The notes beneath the pieces are model-generated. The model was not told the DNA's origin. It worked only from the letters and a program-made list of their open reading frames with translations, and searched no databases. From the NCBI GenBank assembly GCA_012519925.1, contig JAAYPF010000079.1, positions 1 to 37,320 of the forward strand: a DNA stretch of 37,320 bases, written 5' to 3'. Shown here in pieces: positions 8,515-16,902 of the stretch. This DNA is from Clostridiaceae bacterium (GTDB lineage Bacteria; Bacillota; Clostridia; Acetivibrionales; Acetivibrionaceae). Each line of letters opens with the position of its first letter. The stretch's first letter is position 1. The translations under genes and the position numbers were made by a program.

Positions 8515-10443
8515 TTAATCTTTCCAAAGATTGTTTGCAGCATATTTTAAAACTACATTACAGCAGTGGTCACAATATCCGTTTTTCTTCATTTCTTCAA
8601 CCATAGCATTAAATTTTTCGCCCTGTTCCTTATCCCTTACCTTTGCAAGGGTAATGACTCTGCTAAGCTCTCTAACCGATGCAGTCAACTTTTTCTCAAT
8701 AGCTTCTTTTAAAGGTTCATAGCTAGCAAAATCAAGTTTCCCTCCGCTTCTTAATACATAGAACATATACGCTGTAACATCAGCCCTAAATCCCTTTGCT
8801 GCTGTATCAGTAATACCTATCTGTTCTTCTATGGAGCTTAAGAATTTTTCATCCGGTTCAAGCTCTTCTCCCGTATTCTTATCCTTTATTTTCGTCTTGT
8901 TAACAAAAGCTTCTGCATGGTCAAGATAATTGTTGAATAAACTTTCTGCCTGTTCTCTGTATCCATGAATAAAAGCCTTTGTTATTTCTTTCTCAAGAAG
9001 CTTGTTATATTCTTTTCTTATACTGTCTTGTAGAAATCTCAAATACTTTTCCCTATCTTCTTCACTGACTGCTAACTCTTTAACCGCTTTAACTAATGAC
9101 TCCATAACTGATATAGGATTGATACAATTATGCTCGGAATCAGAAAGAGTAGTATCTAAAGCTTTCATTATAAATCTAGTCGAAATACCAGTCATTCCTT
9201 CTCTTTGAGCCTCTTCCTTCAATTCGAAAATATCTATTTTTCTTGTCATACCCTTTTCTACAATTTCTTCACCATTATATATTTTGAGTTTGGTCATAGC
9301 ATCTACTTTACTAGATGGTGAAAGCCTTGAAAGAATTGCAAACATTGATGCAATTTCAATGGTATGCGGAGCTATATGTGCACTAAACTTACTCTTATTT
9401 AATATTTTCTGGTAAATCTTAATTTCTTCATTGAGTTCTAAGCAGTAAGGAACCTCTATTTTTACAATTCTATCTAAAATAGCCTCATTGGTATGATCCG
9501 ATTTAAACTTATTCCATTCAGCTTCATTGGAATGAGCAAGAATTATACCATCAAAGTAAATCATAGAACCTTTACCCGGTGAAGGGATAGACTTTTCTTG
9601 AGTTGCAGTAATCATTGTATGAAGGTATTCTGTTTCATTTTTGAATACTTCTATAAACTCTACAATACCTCTATTGCCGACATTAAATGCTCCGTTTAAA
9701 GACAATACTCTAGGATCATCTTCTGCATACATATCAATTTTTGATATATCAACACTTCCAATAAGCACGGATGTATCCTGATTATTAGGATCAACTGGAG
9801 GCACAACTCCTATTCCCTTTCTAGATCTAATTGAAAACCCAATAGTTTCTACAGGGAATTTTTCATATTCTCCACCAAATTCGTTTTTCAGCCTGTAACG
9901 ACATACAGGACACAAATCCCCTTCAATTCTTACATTGAGTATCTCTTCAAATTCCTTCCTCAAATGCTTTGGAACCAGATGTAAAGGTTCTTCCCTCATT
10001 GGACAACCTTTCAAAGCGTATATAGTCGGACTCCTCTCAAGTGCTTTTTTAAGAGTCTCCATTAACGAAGACTTACCAGCACCAACAGGACCTACAAGAT
10101 ACAAAACTTGCCTAGCTTCTTCTCCTGCCATTGCAGCCGAATGAAAATATCGTACTATCTTCATTATAGTTTTATCTATACCAAAAAATTCATCTTCAAA
10201 AAACTTATACCTTTTAATGCTATCATTACCATATATTCTTCGTAACCTATGATTTTCATCTGTTTTTATTACTTCTACGCCTGGCTCTGTAATCACCTTA
10301 TACATCCTCTGATGAGCCAACATTGGAATTTCAGGGTCTTCTCTAAGGATTTCAAGGTACTCGAGAAAGCTTCCTTCAAAATATTTTACTTTTCGCTCTT
10401 CTCTGTCCTTACGAATGATACTTGACAAATCAAGTCTTTCCAT
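8515..10443 (-). CDS. prkA: PrkA AAA+ protein, putative serine protein kinase/protease
   Basis: This protein (642 residues from my start) is PrkA, homologue of E. coli YeaG. The N-terminal AAA+ module has Walker A GPVGAGKS at about 118-125, preceded by YLV. Then come the family blocks CPMREEPLHLVP and GDLCPVCRYRLK, which look like a metal-binding pair of Cys motifs, and DRIVKIEVPY. The C-terminal PrkA domain ends in YCDHCCNVVLKYAANNLWKD. PrkA was described as a serine kinase; later work in Bacillus reports ATP-dependent protease activity instead. The frame extends 16 codons further to a GTG, but AAGGGGG lies 7 nt before the ATG at 10443, so I take that start. It leads the operon prkA-yhbH-spoVR. 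Confidence 0.95.
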   Translation of the reverse strand: MERLDLSSIIRKDREERKVKYFEGSFLEYLEILREDPEIPMLAHQRMYKVITEPGVEVIKTDENHRLRRIYGNDSIKRYKFFEDEFFGIDKTIMKIVRYFHSAAMAGEEARQVLYLVGPVGAGKSSLMETLKKALERSPTIYALKGCPMREEPLHLVPKHLRKEFEEILNVRIEGDLCPVCRYRLKNEFGGEYEKFPVETIGFSIRSRKGIGVVPPVDPNNQDTSVLIGSVDISKIDMYAEDDPRVLSLNGAFNVGNRGIVEFIEVFKNETEYLHTMITATQEKSIPSPGKGSMIYFDGIILAHSNEAEWNKFKSDHTNEAILDRIVKIEVPYCLELNEEIKIYQKILNKSKFSAHIAPHTIEIASMFAILSRLSPSSKVDAMTKLKIYNGEEIVEKGMTRKIDIFELKEEAQREGMTGISTRFIMKALDTTLSDSEHNCINPISVMESLVKAVKELAVSEEDREKYLRFLQDSIRKEYNKLLEKEITKAFIHGYREQAESLFNNYLDHAEAFVNKTKIKDKNTGEELEPDEKFLSSIEEQIGITDTAAKGFRADVTAYMFYVLRSGGKLDFASYEPLKEAIEKKLTASVRELSRVITLAKVRDKEQGEKFNAMVEEMKKNGYCDHCCNVVLKYAANNLWKD

Positions 10444-11094
10444 AATTATGCCCCCTTTTCTTTCCATAGGATTAATAATAAAATCTTTCACCTTATTAAC
10501 TTTTATATTCCACCATCAATAAAGCATTAACCATAAATTCGAGAGTCCACTAAATCACTTCAAAATTCTGACTTTTTACATTATCTCTCCAAACTTCGCA
10601 ATAGAATTTCAAGAATTTCTATACTTTAAAAAGTACTTGAAATTATACCAAACATGATTTATTATATATGTTACACAAGAAGAATTTGTTTTGTGAACAA
10701 TTTAGTTTTATCTTGTTGTATCTTAACACCTACAATTCATAATATTACTAAATCAAATATAAAATACTATAACCTATTAATTTTTAATGTTGTTGCTGTT
10801 TATTTGGTAGATTGTTGTTTTCACTAGATATTACTAATCTTCATACACTTTAAGACCTTTGAAAACAAATTGCAGAAAATTTTGCTCTCTTTGAAATAGA
10901 TTTACAATTAAAAAATATGCTTTCCATATTTCGGAATTTTACAGAATTGCTAATTAAATTATATCACATATATATTCAAATATCTATAATTTTTTATTTG
11001 CCACATTTTACTTAAGTTCGTATGATAATTTAGTGGTATAATATATAGCATATAACATTTTTTGAAACATATTAGTGAACATCAGGAGGAAAAA
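10444..11094. other. Divergent intergenic region, very AT-rich
   Basis: No gene is supportable in these 650 bp between prkA (minus) and the membrane-protein gene starting at 11095. A TATAAT at 11037-11042 is a likely -10 for the plus-strand gene, with only a weak -35. I could not find a convincing sigma-E, sigma-F or sigma-G promoter for prkA by eye. Confidence 0.55.
11037..11042 (+). promoter_or_regulatory. Likely -10 box of the 587-residue membrane protein gene
   Basis: TATAAT stands 52 bp before the chosen ATG. No good -35 is found at 17 bp; TTAAGT at a 19-bp spacing is the nearest. A weak or activator-dependent promoter is possible. Confidence 0.4.
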
Positions 11095-12858
11095 ATGAAA
11101 GTTTTTACAAAAGTTCTCAAACATATTTTATTTGTAACTACAATAATTATTACCGGACTTTGCCTATTTACTTTTATTTTGTCATTGAATATAAATAATA
11201 CACTTATGACTTCAAAATATCATGAAACGCTTCTTGCAAAGAATGGTGTTTACACCTATGTCAATGAGCTTATAAGTACTTCTTTAGACGGAATCATTAA
11301 TGACTTAAATATTGAACAAGCTAGCGATCAAAATGCAGAATTTCTTAATATTCTTAAAAAAACAACATCTCCTGAAATGATTAATATGAATATAAACTCT
11401 ATTACCGAACAGATTTTTCAATATTTTAGAGGCGAAAGAAAAAAACTGCCCGATCTTTATATTGATATAAACCCACCAATAAATAATAAGGATTCTAGTG
11501 AAAACGTTGCTGATAAAGCGGTTGCTTCAGATATATCCGAACAAATCAAAAAAATTAATCTACAGGCACTTTTATTGACCTTTAATAGAACCGATATATC
11601 AGAACAGCTTACACTTGTCAAATTCGCTTACTTTGTAGTCTCACATATAACTGGGTTATCAATATTATTAGTAGCTTTAATGATACTACTAATAATATTC
11701 CTGTACAGCAAATCTGATACAATAATTAAGTGGTTTATTTCAGCATTATTTATATGTGGAATTTTCAACCTTGCTCTTTCAATAGCCCTATTTATATACT
11801 TAAATAAAGTATTACCCAACAACATATATTTGCTCACTATGACCTTGCCTTTTAATTCAGAATTGATTAAGTCTTATATAAATGATTTGTTATTTCCATT
11901 GTCGTTCTTCTGCTTTATTCTAGGTATAGTTTTTCCTATTATAGGCATATTACTTTATACCTTTAGAACGAAATTTGTTAAAATATTGAGAGTTATTAAA
12001 GTTCTTGCCTCAAAACTCCCTATAAAATCAAAGAAACTGTTAAAATATGGTGTTATGACTTTTGTTTTAGTTTCCATTGTATTCGGGATGGGTTTTAATC
12101 TTTATGCCTTTAAAAGTGGCTATGAATCTAATAGTTTTTCAAATGTAGTATCAAAACTTACAAATACTAATACAGTTACACAAGTTATATCGGCAAAAGA
12201 TGATACTATATATACTCTTCAAGTAAAACTTATAGATGGTACAACGGATATGCCCGTACAAGGTATAAAAATCTCTGTAGCCGGTCAATCCAAATCACCC
12301 GAAAAGTACTACAACACTTCAGGAATTACTGATGAAGACGGCTGTTCAAGGTTTATACTAGGTCAAGGTACCTTTCATCTTAGCTTTACATCACCAACGC
12401 ATACTAGTGAGTATAATCTGCCCTCACCCTTTTTTTACGAAATAAAATCCGCTGGAATTACCATACTAACAATCAATACGGAAAAAAGTAAGCCTGCCGA
12501 TGGAGTTGCCGAAATTGAAGTATTGAACGATGAAAATCTTCCTATAACAAATTTAGAATTATATTTAGCTGAAGAAATAGATCTTAGTACAGAACAAGAG
12601 TCAGAATTAGATAATGATTCCCTTGTTTCTCCAAATCCAAAAACCGCAAAATATTTTTCAGTGACAAATAATGATGGTATTGCAGTATTTAAACTACCCC
12701 CTGGAAAATATTATACTGGGTTCACTAATTCAAAATTCCCGGTTGATTATGTACTTCCAGAAATGTTTGAAATAAATATTTCTTCTGATTATGTTACTAG
12801 GTATACAATAAGAATCTCCAATAATGAAGATTCGGAAACATCACTATCTGAAGAATAA
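11095..12858 (+). CDS. Unrecognised polytopic membrane protein with two exported beta-sandwich-like repeats
   Basis: I do not recognise this 587-residue protein as a named family. Counting from my start, residues about 10-32 form one membrane segment, about 33-170 a loop outside the membrane, and about 175-285 a group of three or four membrane segments, with another hydrophobic helix near 318-338. The C-terminal 210 residues look like two tandem transthyretin/CarboxypepD_reg-like domains. Both have the pattern V..DG..PV-G-K-I-V....T--DG-..F-L--G-Y (VQGIKISV...DEDGCSRFILGQGTFHL and ITNLELYL...NNDGIAVFKLPPGKYYT). An acidic, Ser-rich tail ends it. The frame opens at a TTG at 11062, but CAGGAGG precedes the ATG at 11095. 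It is followed after 89 bp by another exported-looking gene. Confidence 0.75.
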   Translation: MKVFTKVLKHILFVTTIIITGLCLFTFILSLNINNTLMTSKYHETLLAKNGVYTYVNELISTSLDGIINDLNIEQASDQNAEFLNILKKTTSPEMINMNINSITEQIFQYFRGERKKLPDLYIDINPPINNKDSSENVADKAVASDISEQIKKINLQALLLTFNRTDISEQLTLVKFAYFVVSHITGLSILLVALMILLIIFLYSKSDTIIKWFISALFICGIFNLALSIALFIYLNKVLPNNIYLLTMTLPFNSELIKSYINDLLFPLSFFCFILGIVFPIIGILLYTFRTKFVKILRVIKVLASKLPIKSKKLLKYGVMTFVLVSIVFGMGFNLYAFKSGYESNSFSNVVSKLTNTNTVTQVISAKDDTIYTLQVKLIDGTTDMPVQGIKISVAGQSKSPEKYYNTSGITDEDGCSRFILGQGTFHLSFTSPTHTSEYNLPSPFFYEIKSAGITILTINTEKSKPADGVAEIEVLNDENLPITNLELYLAEEIDLSTEQESELDNDSLVSPNPKTAKYFSVTNNDGIAVFKLPPGKYYTGFTNSKFPVDYVLPEMFEINISSDYVTRYTIRISNNEDSETSLSEE

Positions 12859-12947
12859 AGCAATTATGTCACAGTTTTATATGAGTTTGAATATTATATA
12901 AGGTAATATAGTTATGTAAAGGTCTCAATGAAAGGAGGATTCAAATT

Positions 12948-13652
12948 ATGTTACCTTATTATAGTTGTCCCTTTATCTCACAAAATACAAGCAACCTTAA
13001 CCAACCTGCAACATATAACCCTTATATGCCCCCAGTAGCTAACCCTGTTCCACCTTATTCAAATCCTAATTTTATGCCTTATACACCACAGGCAATGCCT
13101 TCATATGAATATAATGCGAACAGTCCAATATTTGAAAATCTTGAAACGGAAGATACTCAAAATATAAGCTATCCAAATTCCGAGGCTCGTCAACCAAATC
13201 CAGTTTTAAGTAACACCCCTGCAAGTACTAATATTACATTATTTAAGGAACTCACCGGTTATCCTAATTATGGTAATCCAAGCGGTAATGCAGACATATT
13301 GTACACAGGCAACAGAGGTGTTTGGACTTTTCAAGTGCCAGCGTTTCTTCTTGTGCCAGGAAACCTTAGAGCTCAAATAATAATTCGTGGAGTATTAGAT
13401 GACCATCAAAATGTACCTGTTAATAATTATTCTGCAAGGATAACCATTAATGGGGCGGTAATTCATACAGGAAGACTCGCTCTTGAACACGGACGCCCAG
13501 CTGTTCAGCAGTTTACCAATTGGAGAAATTTGACTTTCAATGTTCCTAATTTGAGAATAAACAATAGAGTTGTTATTGAAAACACTTCTAGGACTGGACG
13601 TGATGATTGGATAGCTTTTGACTGGATGGAATTACGATTTGTCACAAGGTAA
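12948..13652 (+). CDS. Pro/Tyr/Asn-rich protein with C-terminal beta-sandwich-like domain, possible spore surface protein
   Basis: This 234-residue protein has no signal peptide. The first 90 residues are low-complexity and rich in Pro, Tyr, Asn and Ser (YNPYMPPVANPVPPYSN, MPSYEYN), as in many spore coat proteins. From about residue 98 a folded domain with alternating hydrophobic strands follows (GVWTFQVPAFL, LRAQIIIRGVLDD, YSARITING, NLTFNVPNLRINNRVVIENTS) and ends DDWIAFDWMELRFVTR. The pattern resembles carbohydrate-binding or galactose-binding-like beta-sandwiches, but no family can be named. The start is well set: GAAAGGAGG before ATG. It may be cotranscribed with the upstream membrane protein. 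The spore-coat idea rests on composition and the sporulation genes nearby, so it is weak. Confidence 0.7.
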   Translation: MLPYYSCPFISQNTSNLNQPATYNPYMPPVANPVPPYSNPNFMPYTPQAMPSYEYNANSPIFENLETEDTQNISYPNSEARQPNPVLSNTPASTNITLFKELTGYPNYGNPSGNADILYTGNRGVWTFQVPAFLLVPGNLRAQIIIRGVLDDHQNVPVNNYSARITINGAVIHTGRLALEHGRPAVQQFTNWRNLTFNVPNLRINNRVVIENTSRTGRDDWIAFDWMELRFVTR

Positions 13653-13784
13653 AAAAGCGAGGAGTAATGTGCCATTTAAACCAATGTAGTAGATATCATA
13701 AAATTAGTTAGGTTTAGAAGGGCTTTGGGGTATGTTAGGTAGTCACCTCCGTGCAAGTGCATATTATTTAAAGAACTAAGCTAC

Positions 13785-13853
13785 AAGCCTTAGAGAAGGT
13801 ATTGGTCACTACGGGTCGAATCAAGCTCGCTTCGCCTACATTCTCTAAGGCTT
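13785..13853. repeat. 13-bp perfect inverted repeat with 43-nt interior
   Basis: AAGCCTTAGAGAA (13785-13797) and TTCTCTAAGGCTT (13841-13853) pair perfectly; the interior is GC-richer than its surroundings and holds a smaller stem around GCTCGCTTCGCC. The right arm runs into TTTTCGCG and then TTTTTTC, so it could end transcription of the 234-residue protein gene 133 bp upstream. It could equally be a small repeat element. Confidence 0.6.
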
Positions 13854-13922
13854 TTCGCGATATTTTTTCAATAATATCACTTACACTATTTGTAAGGTGT
13901 ACTTTCTAAATGAAGTTTTGAT

Positions 13923-13946
13923 AAAATCAATGCACTTTCTTAGAAA
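13923..13946. repeat. 24-bp module, first copy
   Basis: The 24 bases AAAATCAATGCACTTT...TTAGAAA are identical at 34690-34713. Here the module directly precedes the structured repeat (copy 2); in the other location it lies about 90 bp after copy 4. Confidence 0.85.
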
Positions 13947-14012
13947 TAAAAACTTCGGGGCATCGAGCCCCTTCGTTTTTGCCTCTTTCACTTCGTTCGA
14001 AAGATGCGTAAT
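13945..14012. repeat. Structured intergenic repeat, copy 2
   Basis: Stem GGGGC (13957-13961) / GCCCC (13967-13971) is capped by ATCGA, followed by CGTTTTTGCCTCTTTCACTT and a second small stem CTTTC/GAAAG. It lies between convergent genes and is followed immediately by a terminator. The stretch from 13653 to 14063 holds no gene; besides this copy it contains the 13-bp inverted repeat and the 24-bp module. Confidence 0.85.
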
Positions 14013-14046
14013 AAAAAAACTCCGTGGTATTCCAGGAGTTTTTTAT
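14013..14046. terminator. Bidirectional terminator between convergent genes
   Basis: AACTCC (14018-14023) and GGAGTT (14035-14040) plus inner TGG/CCA form a strong stem. A-runs precede and T-runs follow it, so it works in both directions. It serves the minus-strand gene ending at 14064 and possibly the plus-strand gene ending at 13652. Confidence 0.85.
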
Positions 14047-14063
14047 ATAAAAATATTAATCTG

Positions 14064-15095
14064 CTATATTTTGCACCTTAAAACACATGCTCTTTTTGAA
14101 CCGATATTCTGCCAATATTCAATATGACCATCATCTTGTCGGAAGTTTTCAAAGGAATAATTGTTCGCTTTTACATATTCGACAATATCTTTAGAGAACA
14201 ACACATCCCAACCTTCTTCTTTTACTGATGGAAGTTTACTGAATGTATACTCATCATATAACTCTCTGTGTTCATTAAACAACATAACCTTATATGTTCT
14301 GCTTGTGTTTTTATAAACCGCATATCCCAATCGGATTTTAATAATATTCTCTAATGCTATATTTCTGTCTTCTATTATCAACTCATGTAATTTCTTGTCA
14401 AGATATAGTATCTTATGGCTATCTAAATAGGTATGCAAAGCTTTTTTGTTATTAATATTCTTAAAATTTTTAAGAGATACTTTAAGAAAATCAGGCTTGT
14501 TATCTTTAAACAATACAATAGTAGCTTCGTCTTTGTTTAGATACCAAACTTCATTTTCATCCATATGTATAACTTCGCCTGACAGATTCTTCTCATTAAA
14601 TATCGGAAACAAGAAAGGTTCGTTATCGAAAAACATGACACGCCTAATACCAACCTCAGTAGCTTCTTTTACTGTAACTGTATAAGGTTCACCCCAGATG
14701 TCGCGGTCAACAATGACCATTCTGCCTGATTCTGTACAATAGATATAATTTTTTTTGTTTGAAAAAACTAAATCTTTTTTATCTACACTTAATACCCTTT
14801 CAAGATTTCTAATCTTATCTTTCTTTAACGAATTTAGAAAACTTGTAGCTTTGTCAGAGTTGACATGTATACTATCTAATATGTTGTCCTTTAGATTTTT
14901 AGGAAAAGCCGATATGCCTTCCTTACTCTTCTCTGACTGCGTGACAGAAGAACCAGCTTTAGTACCCCTATTCTCAGTAACTTCAGCTTGTACTTTGCCC
15001 TTATTCCTTGAATTTGATGATGAAATTAAAAACTCATCCGGAAGTAAATTAATATCTTTCATGGTCACTCTTAAAACGTCTTTTTTATTATCCAT
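14064..15095 (-). CDS. Unrecognised 343-residue protein
   Basis: I do not recognise this protein. It has no signal peptide or membrane segment. The first 95 residues are polar, rich in Ser, Lys and Asn and probably disordered; from about residue 100 the sequence is a mix of strands and helices with many aromatic and charged residues (RMVIVDRDIWGEPYTVTV, MFFDNEPFLFPIF, EVWYLNKDEATIVLF, KILYLDKKLHELII, KVMLFNEHRELYDEY), a repeating rhythm that suggests a beta-rich, possibly propeller-like fold. ATG follows AAGGGGTGG. It stands alone, with its own near-consensus promoter and a terminator, so it is a monocistronic unit. Function unknown; presumably cytosolic. Confidence 0.75.
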   Translation of the reverse strand: MDNKKDVLRVTMKDINLLPDEFLISSSNSRNKGKVQAEVTENRGTKAGSSVTQSEKSKEGISAFPKNLKDNILDSIHVNSDKATSFLNSLKKDKIRNLERVLSVDKKDLVFSNKKNYIYCTESGRMVIVDRDIWGEPYTVTVKEATEVGIRRVMFFDNEPFLFPIFNEKNLSGEVIHMDENEVWYLNKDEATIVLFKDNKPDFLKVSLKNFKNINNKKALHTYLDSHKILYLDKKLHELIIEDRNIALENIIKIRLGYAVYKNTSRTYKVMLFNEHRELYDEYTFSKLPSVKEEGWDVLFSKDIVEYVKANNYSFENFRQDDGHIEYWQNIGSKRACVLRCKI

Positions 15096-15168
15096 GAAAC
15101 CACCCCTTAAATTATAAAAACCGAAACAGTGTAGATATGTTTAAATTCCAAATTCATATTATACTATG

Positions 15169-15316
15169 TTATATTACATAACAATTATAACTTATATCGT
15201 AAAAATTGCCAATACCTTATAAAAGAATTTATAATAAAAACACTCTATTTTTTCTGCTCTTACTCTATTTTTTGCAAGTTGTTAATAAACTAGTGCTTAA
15301 TTGTTATGTAATATAA
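15169..15316. repeat. 19-bp perfect inverted repeat flanking a promoter region
   Basis: TTATATTACATAACAATTA at 15169-15187 is the exact reverse complement of 15298-15316. The 110 bp between them hold the promoter of the minus-strand gene and a 12-bp direct repeat ACTCTATTTTTT (15242-15253, 15262-15273). The left arm contains most of the -10 box. The remaining part of 15096-15571 shows nothing further that I can support. Confidence 0.8.
15184..15212 (-). promoter_or_regulatory. Sigma-A promoter of the 343-residue protein gene
   Basis: On the minus strand TTGGCA (15207-15212) and TATAAT (15184-15189) are 17 bp apart. The start point would be about 80 nt before the ATG. The -10 box overlaps one arm of the 19-bp inverted repeat, so a DNA-binding protein on that arm would block it. 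Confidence 0.75.
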
Positions 15317-15571
15317 TAATAATTGATTTACGTGTATAGACAAAACAGCAAAATTAATTAGGACGCAATAGAAAAAAACACTAAATATAGTATATAATTT
15401 ACCTACATTATAATACTTCGTGCAAACATCAAATTTTTATCGGTATAAACAAAAAGTTTTTTAAATTATGTGTTCTAATTATTTTAAGTATTCATTATTT
15501 GAATGTTATTTCCCAATATTTCGATCCTTTCTCTATTATCAATATATATCCCATCTTCAACTGCTTTAGTT

Positions 15572-15970
15572 TCATTCCCTCTGTTCCACCGATGCTTCAG
15601 GCTCTTTCTTTTTTAACTTAGCTTTATCTCTTCTAAACATTTCGTAGGTACCAAGGGTTAACAAAAAAAAGCCGAAATACTTTTTTAGAAGTGCTCCGGG
15701 CAATCTTATTGCCAAGCGTGAACCTATATATGCACCTAGCAAACCAAAAATAGTTATAGGAATTGCTACACTAAAATCAATCCGTTTATTCCTTATGTGC
15801 ACTATTAAGGCTATAACAGCTGTTGGAATAAAAAAAATGAGATTTACGCTTTGGGCAATATGCTGATCTGGATTTGCAAATATAACAAGGGCGGGAATTA
15901 AAATTGTCCCACCTCCTATACCCATGCCACTGATTATACCAGCCACAAGTCCAATAAAAAAAAGTATCAT
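15572..15970 (-). CDS. Half-size TauE/SafE permease, second of a pair
   Basis: This 132-residue membrane protein corresponds to one half of a TauE/SafE (sulfite/sulfonate exporter, DUF81) transporter. It has about four membrane segments and the family loop GMGIGGGTILIPALV near the N-terminus, then a basic, charged tail. Full-length members are about 250 residues and arose by internal duplication; here the halves are separate genes, only 14 bp apart, and would have to pair in the membrane. The frame extends further upstream, but GGGAGGA lies just before the ATG at 15970, which gives a proper start at the first membrane helix. The transported substrate cannot be inferred; the family handles small organosulfur or carboxylate anions. 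Confidence 0.85.
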   Translation of the reverse strand: MILFFIGLVAGIISGMGIGGGTILIPALVIFANPDQHIAQSVNLIFFIPTAVIALIVHIRNKRIDFSVAIPITIFGLLGAYIGSRLAIRLPGALLKKYFGFFLLTLGTYEMFRRDKAKLKKKEPEASVEQRE

Positions 15971-15984
15971 AACTTCCTCCCTTT

Positions 15985-16338
15985 TTACAATATCATTCTT
16001 ATAGCTGCAGCTATCATAAATAAGGCAAATATTTTCCTCAAAATATGTGATGGGCATTTACCAAGAAGCTTAGCACCTATATATCCACCTAAAATCCCTC
16101 CGAGCATTACTTTAATAGTCAAACCCCAGTGGATATAATTATTAGATATATAGAGTATTGCACTTACAATTGTCAACGGTAATATGATTGAAATTGCCGT
16201 TGCATGTGCCATATGTTCTTTCTTCTTCAGCAACAAAATCATGGCAGGTACAGCTATTGTTCCTCCACCGGAACCAAATAACCCATTTGCCAAACCTGTT
16301 GCTAAACCAATAAGTATATATTTAATGTATTTACCCAA
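15985..16338 (-). CDS. Half-size TauE/SafE permease, first of a pair
   Basis: A 117-residue companion of the gene downstream. It carries the matching glycine loop GLFGSGGGTIAVPAMI, then an amphipathic stretch LLLKKKEHMAHATAIS and three more hydrophobic segments, ending at AAAIRMIL. The start codon is TTG, supported by GGAGGGG five bases before it. The overall layout (glycine-rich loop, then HMAHATA here and HIAQSVN in the partner) shows the two proteins are repeats of one another. They most likely form a heterodimer equal to one full TauE/SafE transporter. Confidence 0.85.
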   Translation of the reverse strand: MGKYIKYILIGLATGLANGLFGSGGGTIAVPAMILLLKKKEHMAHATAISIILPLTIVSAILYISNNYIHWGLTIKVMLGGILGGYIGAKLLGKCPSHILRKIFALFMIAAAIRMIL

Positions 16339-16469
16339 GAACTCCCCTCCAAAACCGCTTATAAAAGCTACATATATAATTCTCTATTCTTATTTTTGTT
16401 TAATTTTTTTATTATATTCATAAATAAACAAGTCCATTTATATGTGTATAATTATCCATTGACTATCGG

Positions 16470-16499
16470 TTGCACTATTAAAGCTCAATTTGTTATAAT
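16470..16499 (+). promoter_or_regulatory. Sigma-A promoter of the clpS operon
   Basis: TTGCAC (16470-16475) and TATAAT (16494-16499) with an 18-bp spacer, about 68 bp before the clpS ATG. The spacing and perfect -10 make this the likely promoter for the four-gene operon. I see no CtsR-type heptad repeat around it. Confidence 0.65.
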
Positions 16500-16567
16500 T
16501 TAAATACAAAGCTATAAAAGATTTATCGCTTTCAATATATATTATTTGATATTATGGGAGATGTAAT

Positions 16568-16867
16568 ATGTCAGAAAAAGTAGTTTATAAAGAAGATACA
16601 ATGGTAAATTATGAAAAACCTAAAATGTACAAAGTTATACTCTTGAATGATGACTATACAACAATGGATTTTGTTGTGGAAGTACTTGTTGAGGTGTTTC
16701 ACAAAAGCCCTGCTGATGCCACTCAGATAATGCTTGACGTTCATCAGAAGGGAAAAGGTATTGTAGGTGCATACACCTATGATATAGCAAGTACTAAAAT
16801 AGCTCAGGTGGAACAGATGGCTGCTACAAGAGAATATCCTCTTGTAGCGGTTATGGAACCTGAATAA
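16568..16867 (+). CDS. clpS: ClpS, N-degron adaptor of ClpAP
   Basis: This 99-residue protein is ClpS, which binds proteins with Leu, Phe, Tyr or Trp at the N-terminus and hands them to ClpA. The core motifs are all visible: YKVILLNDDYTTMDFVVEVL (Asn-Asp-Asp of the binding pocket and the gatekeeper Met), HKSPADATQIMLDVHQKGKGIVG with the pocket histidine, and the C-terminal YDIASTKIAQVEQMA. The 20-residue N-terminal tail needed for delivery is present. ATG follows GGGAG. The next gene, clpA, begins 35 bp later, and the transferase that creates N-degrons follows that, so the operon spells out one pathway. Confidence 0.97.
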   Translation: MSEKVVYKEDTMVNYEKPKMYKVILLNDDYTTMDFVVEVLVEVFHKSPADATQIMLDVHQKGKGIVGAYTYDIASTKIAQVEQMAATREYPLVAVMEPE

Positions 16868-16902
16868 CACTAAATAATATACTTAGAATTGGTGGGTTTT
16901 AT

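Noticed and set aside
16571-16870. A 99-codon minus-strand frame exactly opposite clpS.
   Set aside because: The plus-strand ClpS has every family motif; the opposite frame is a codon-bias shadow.
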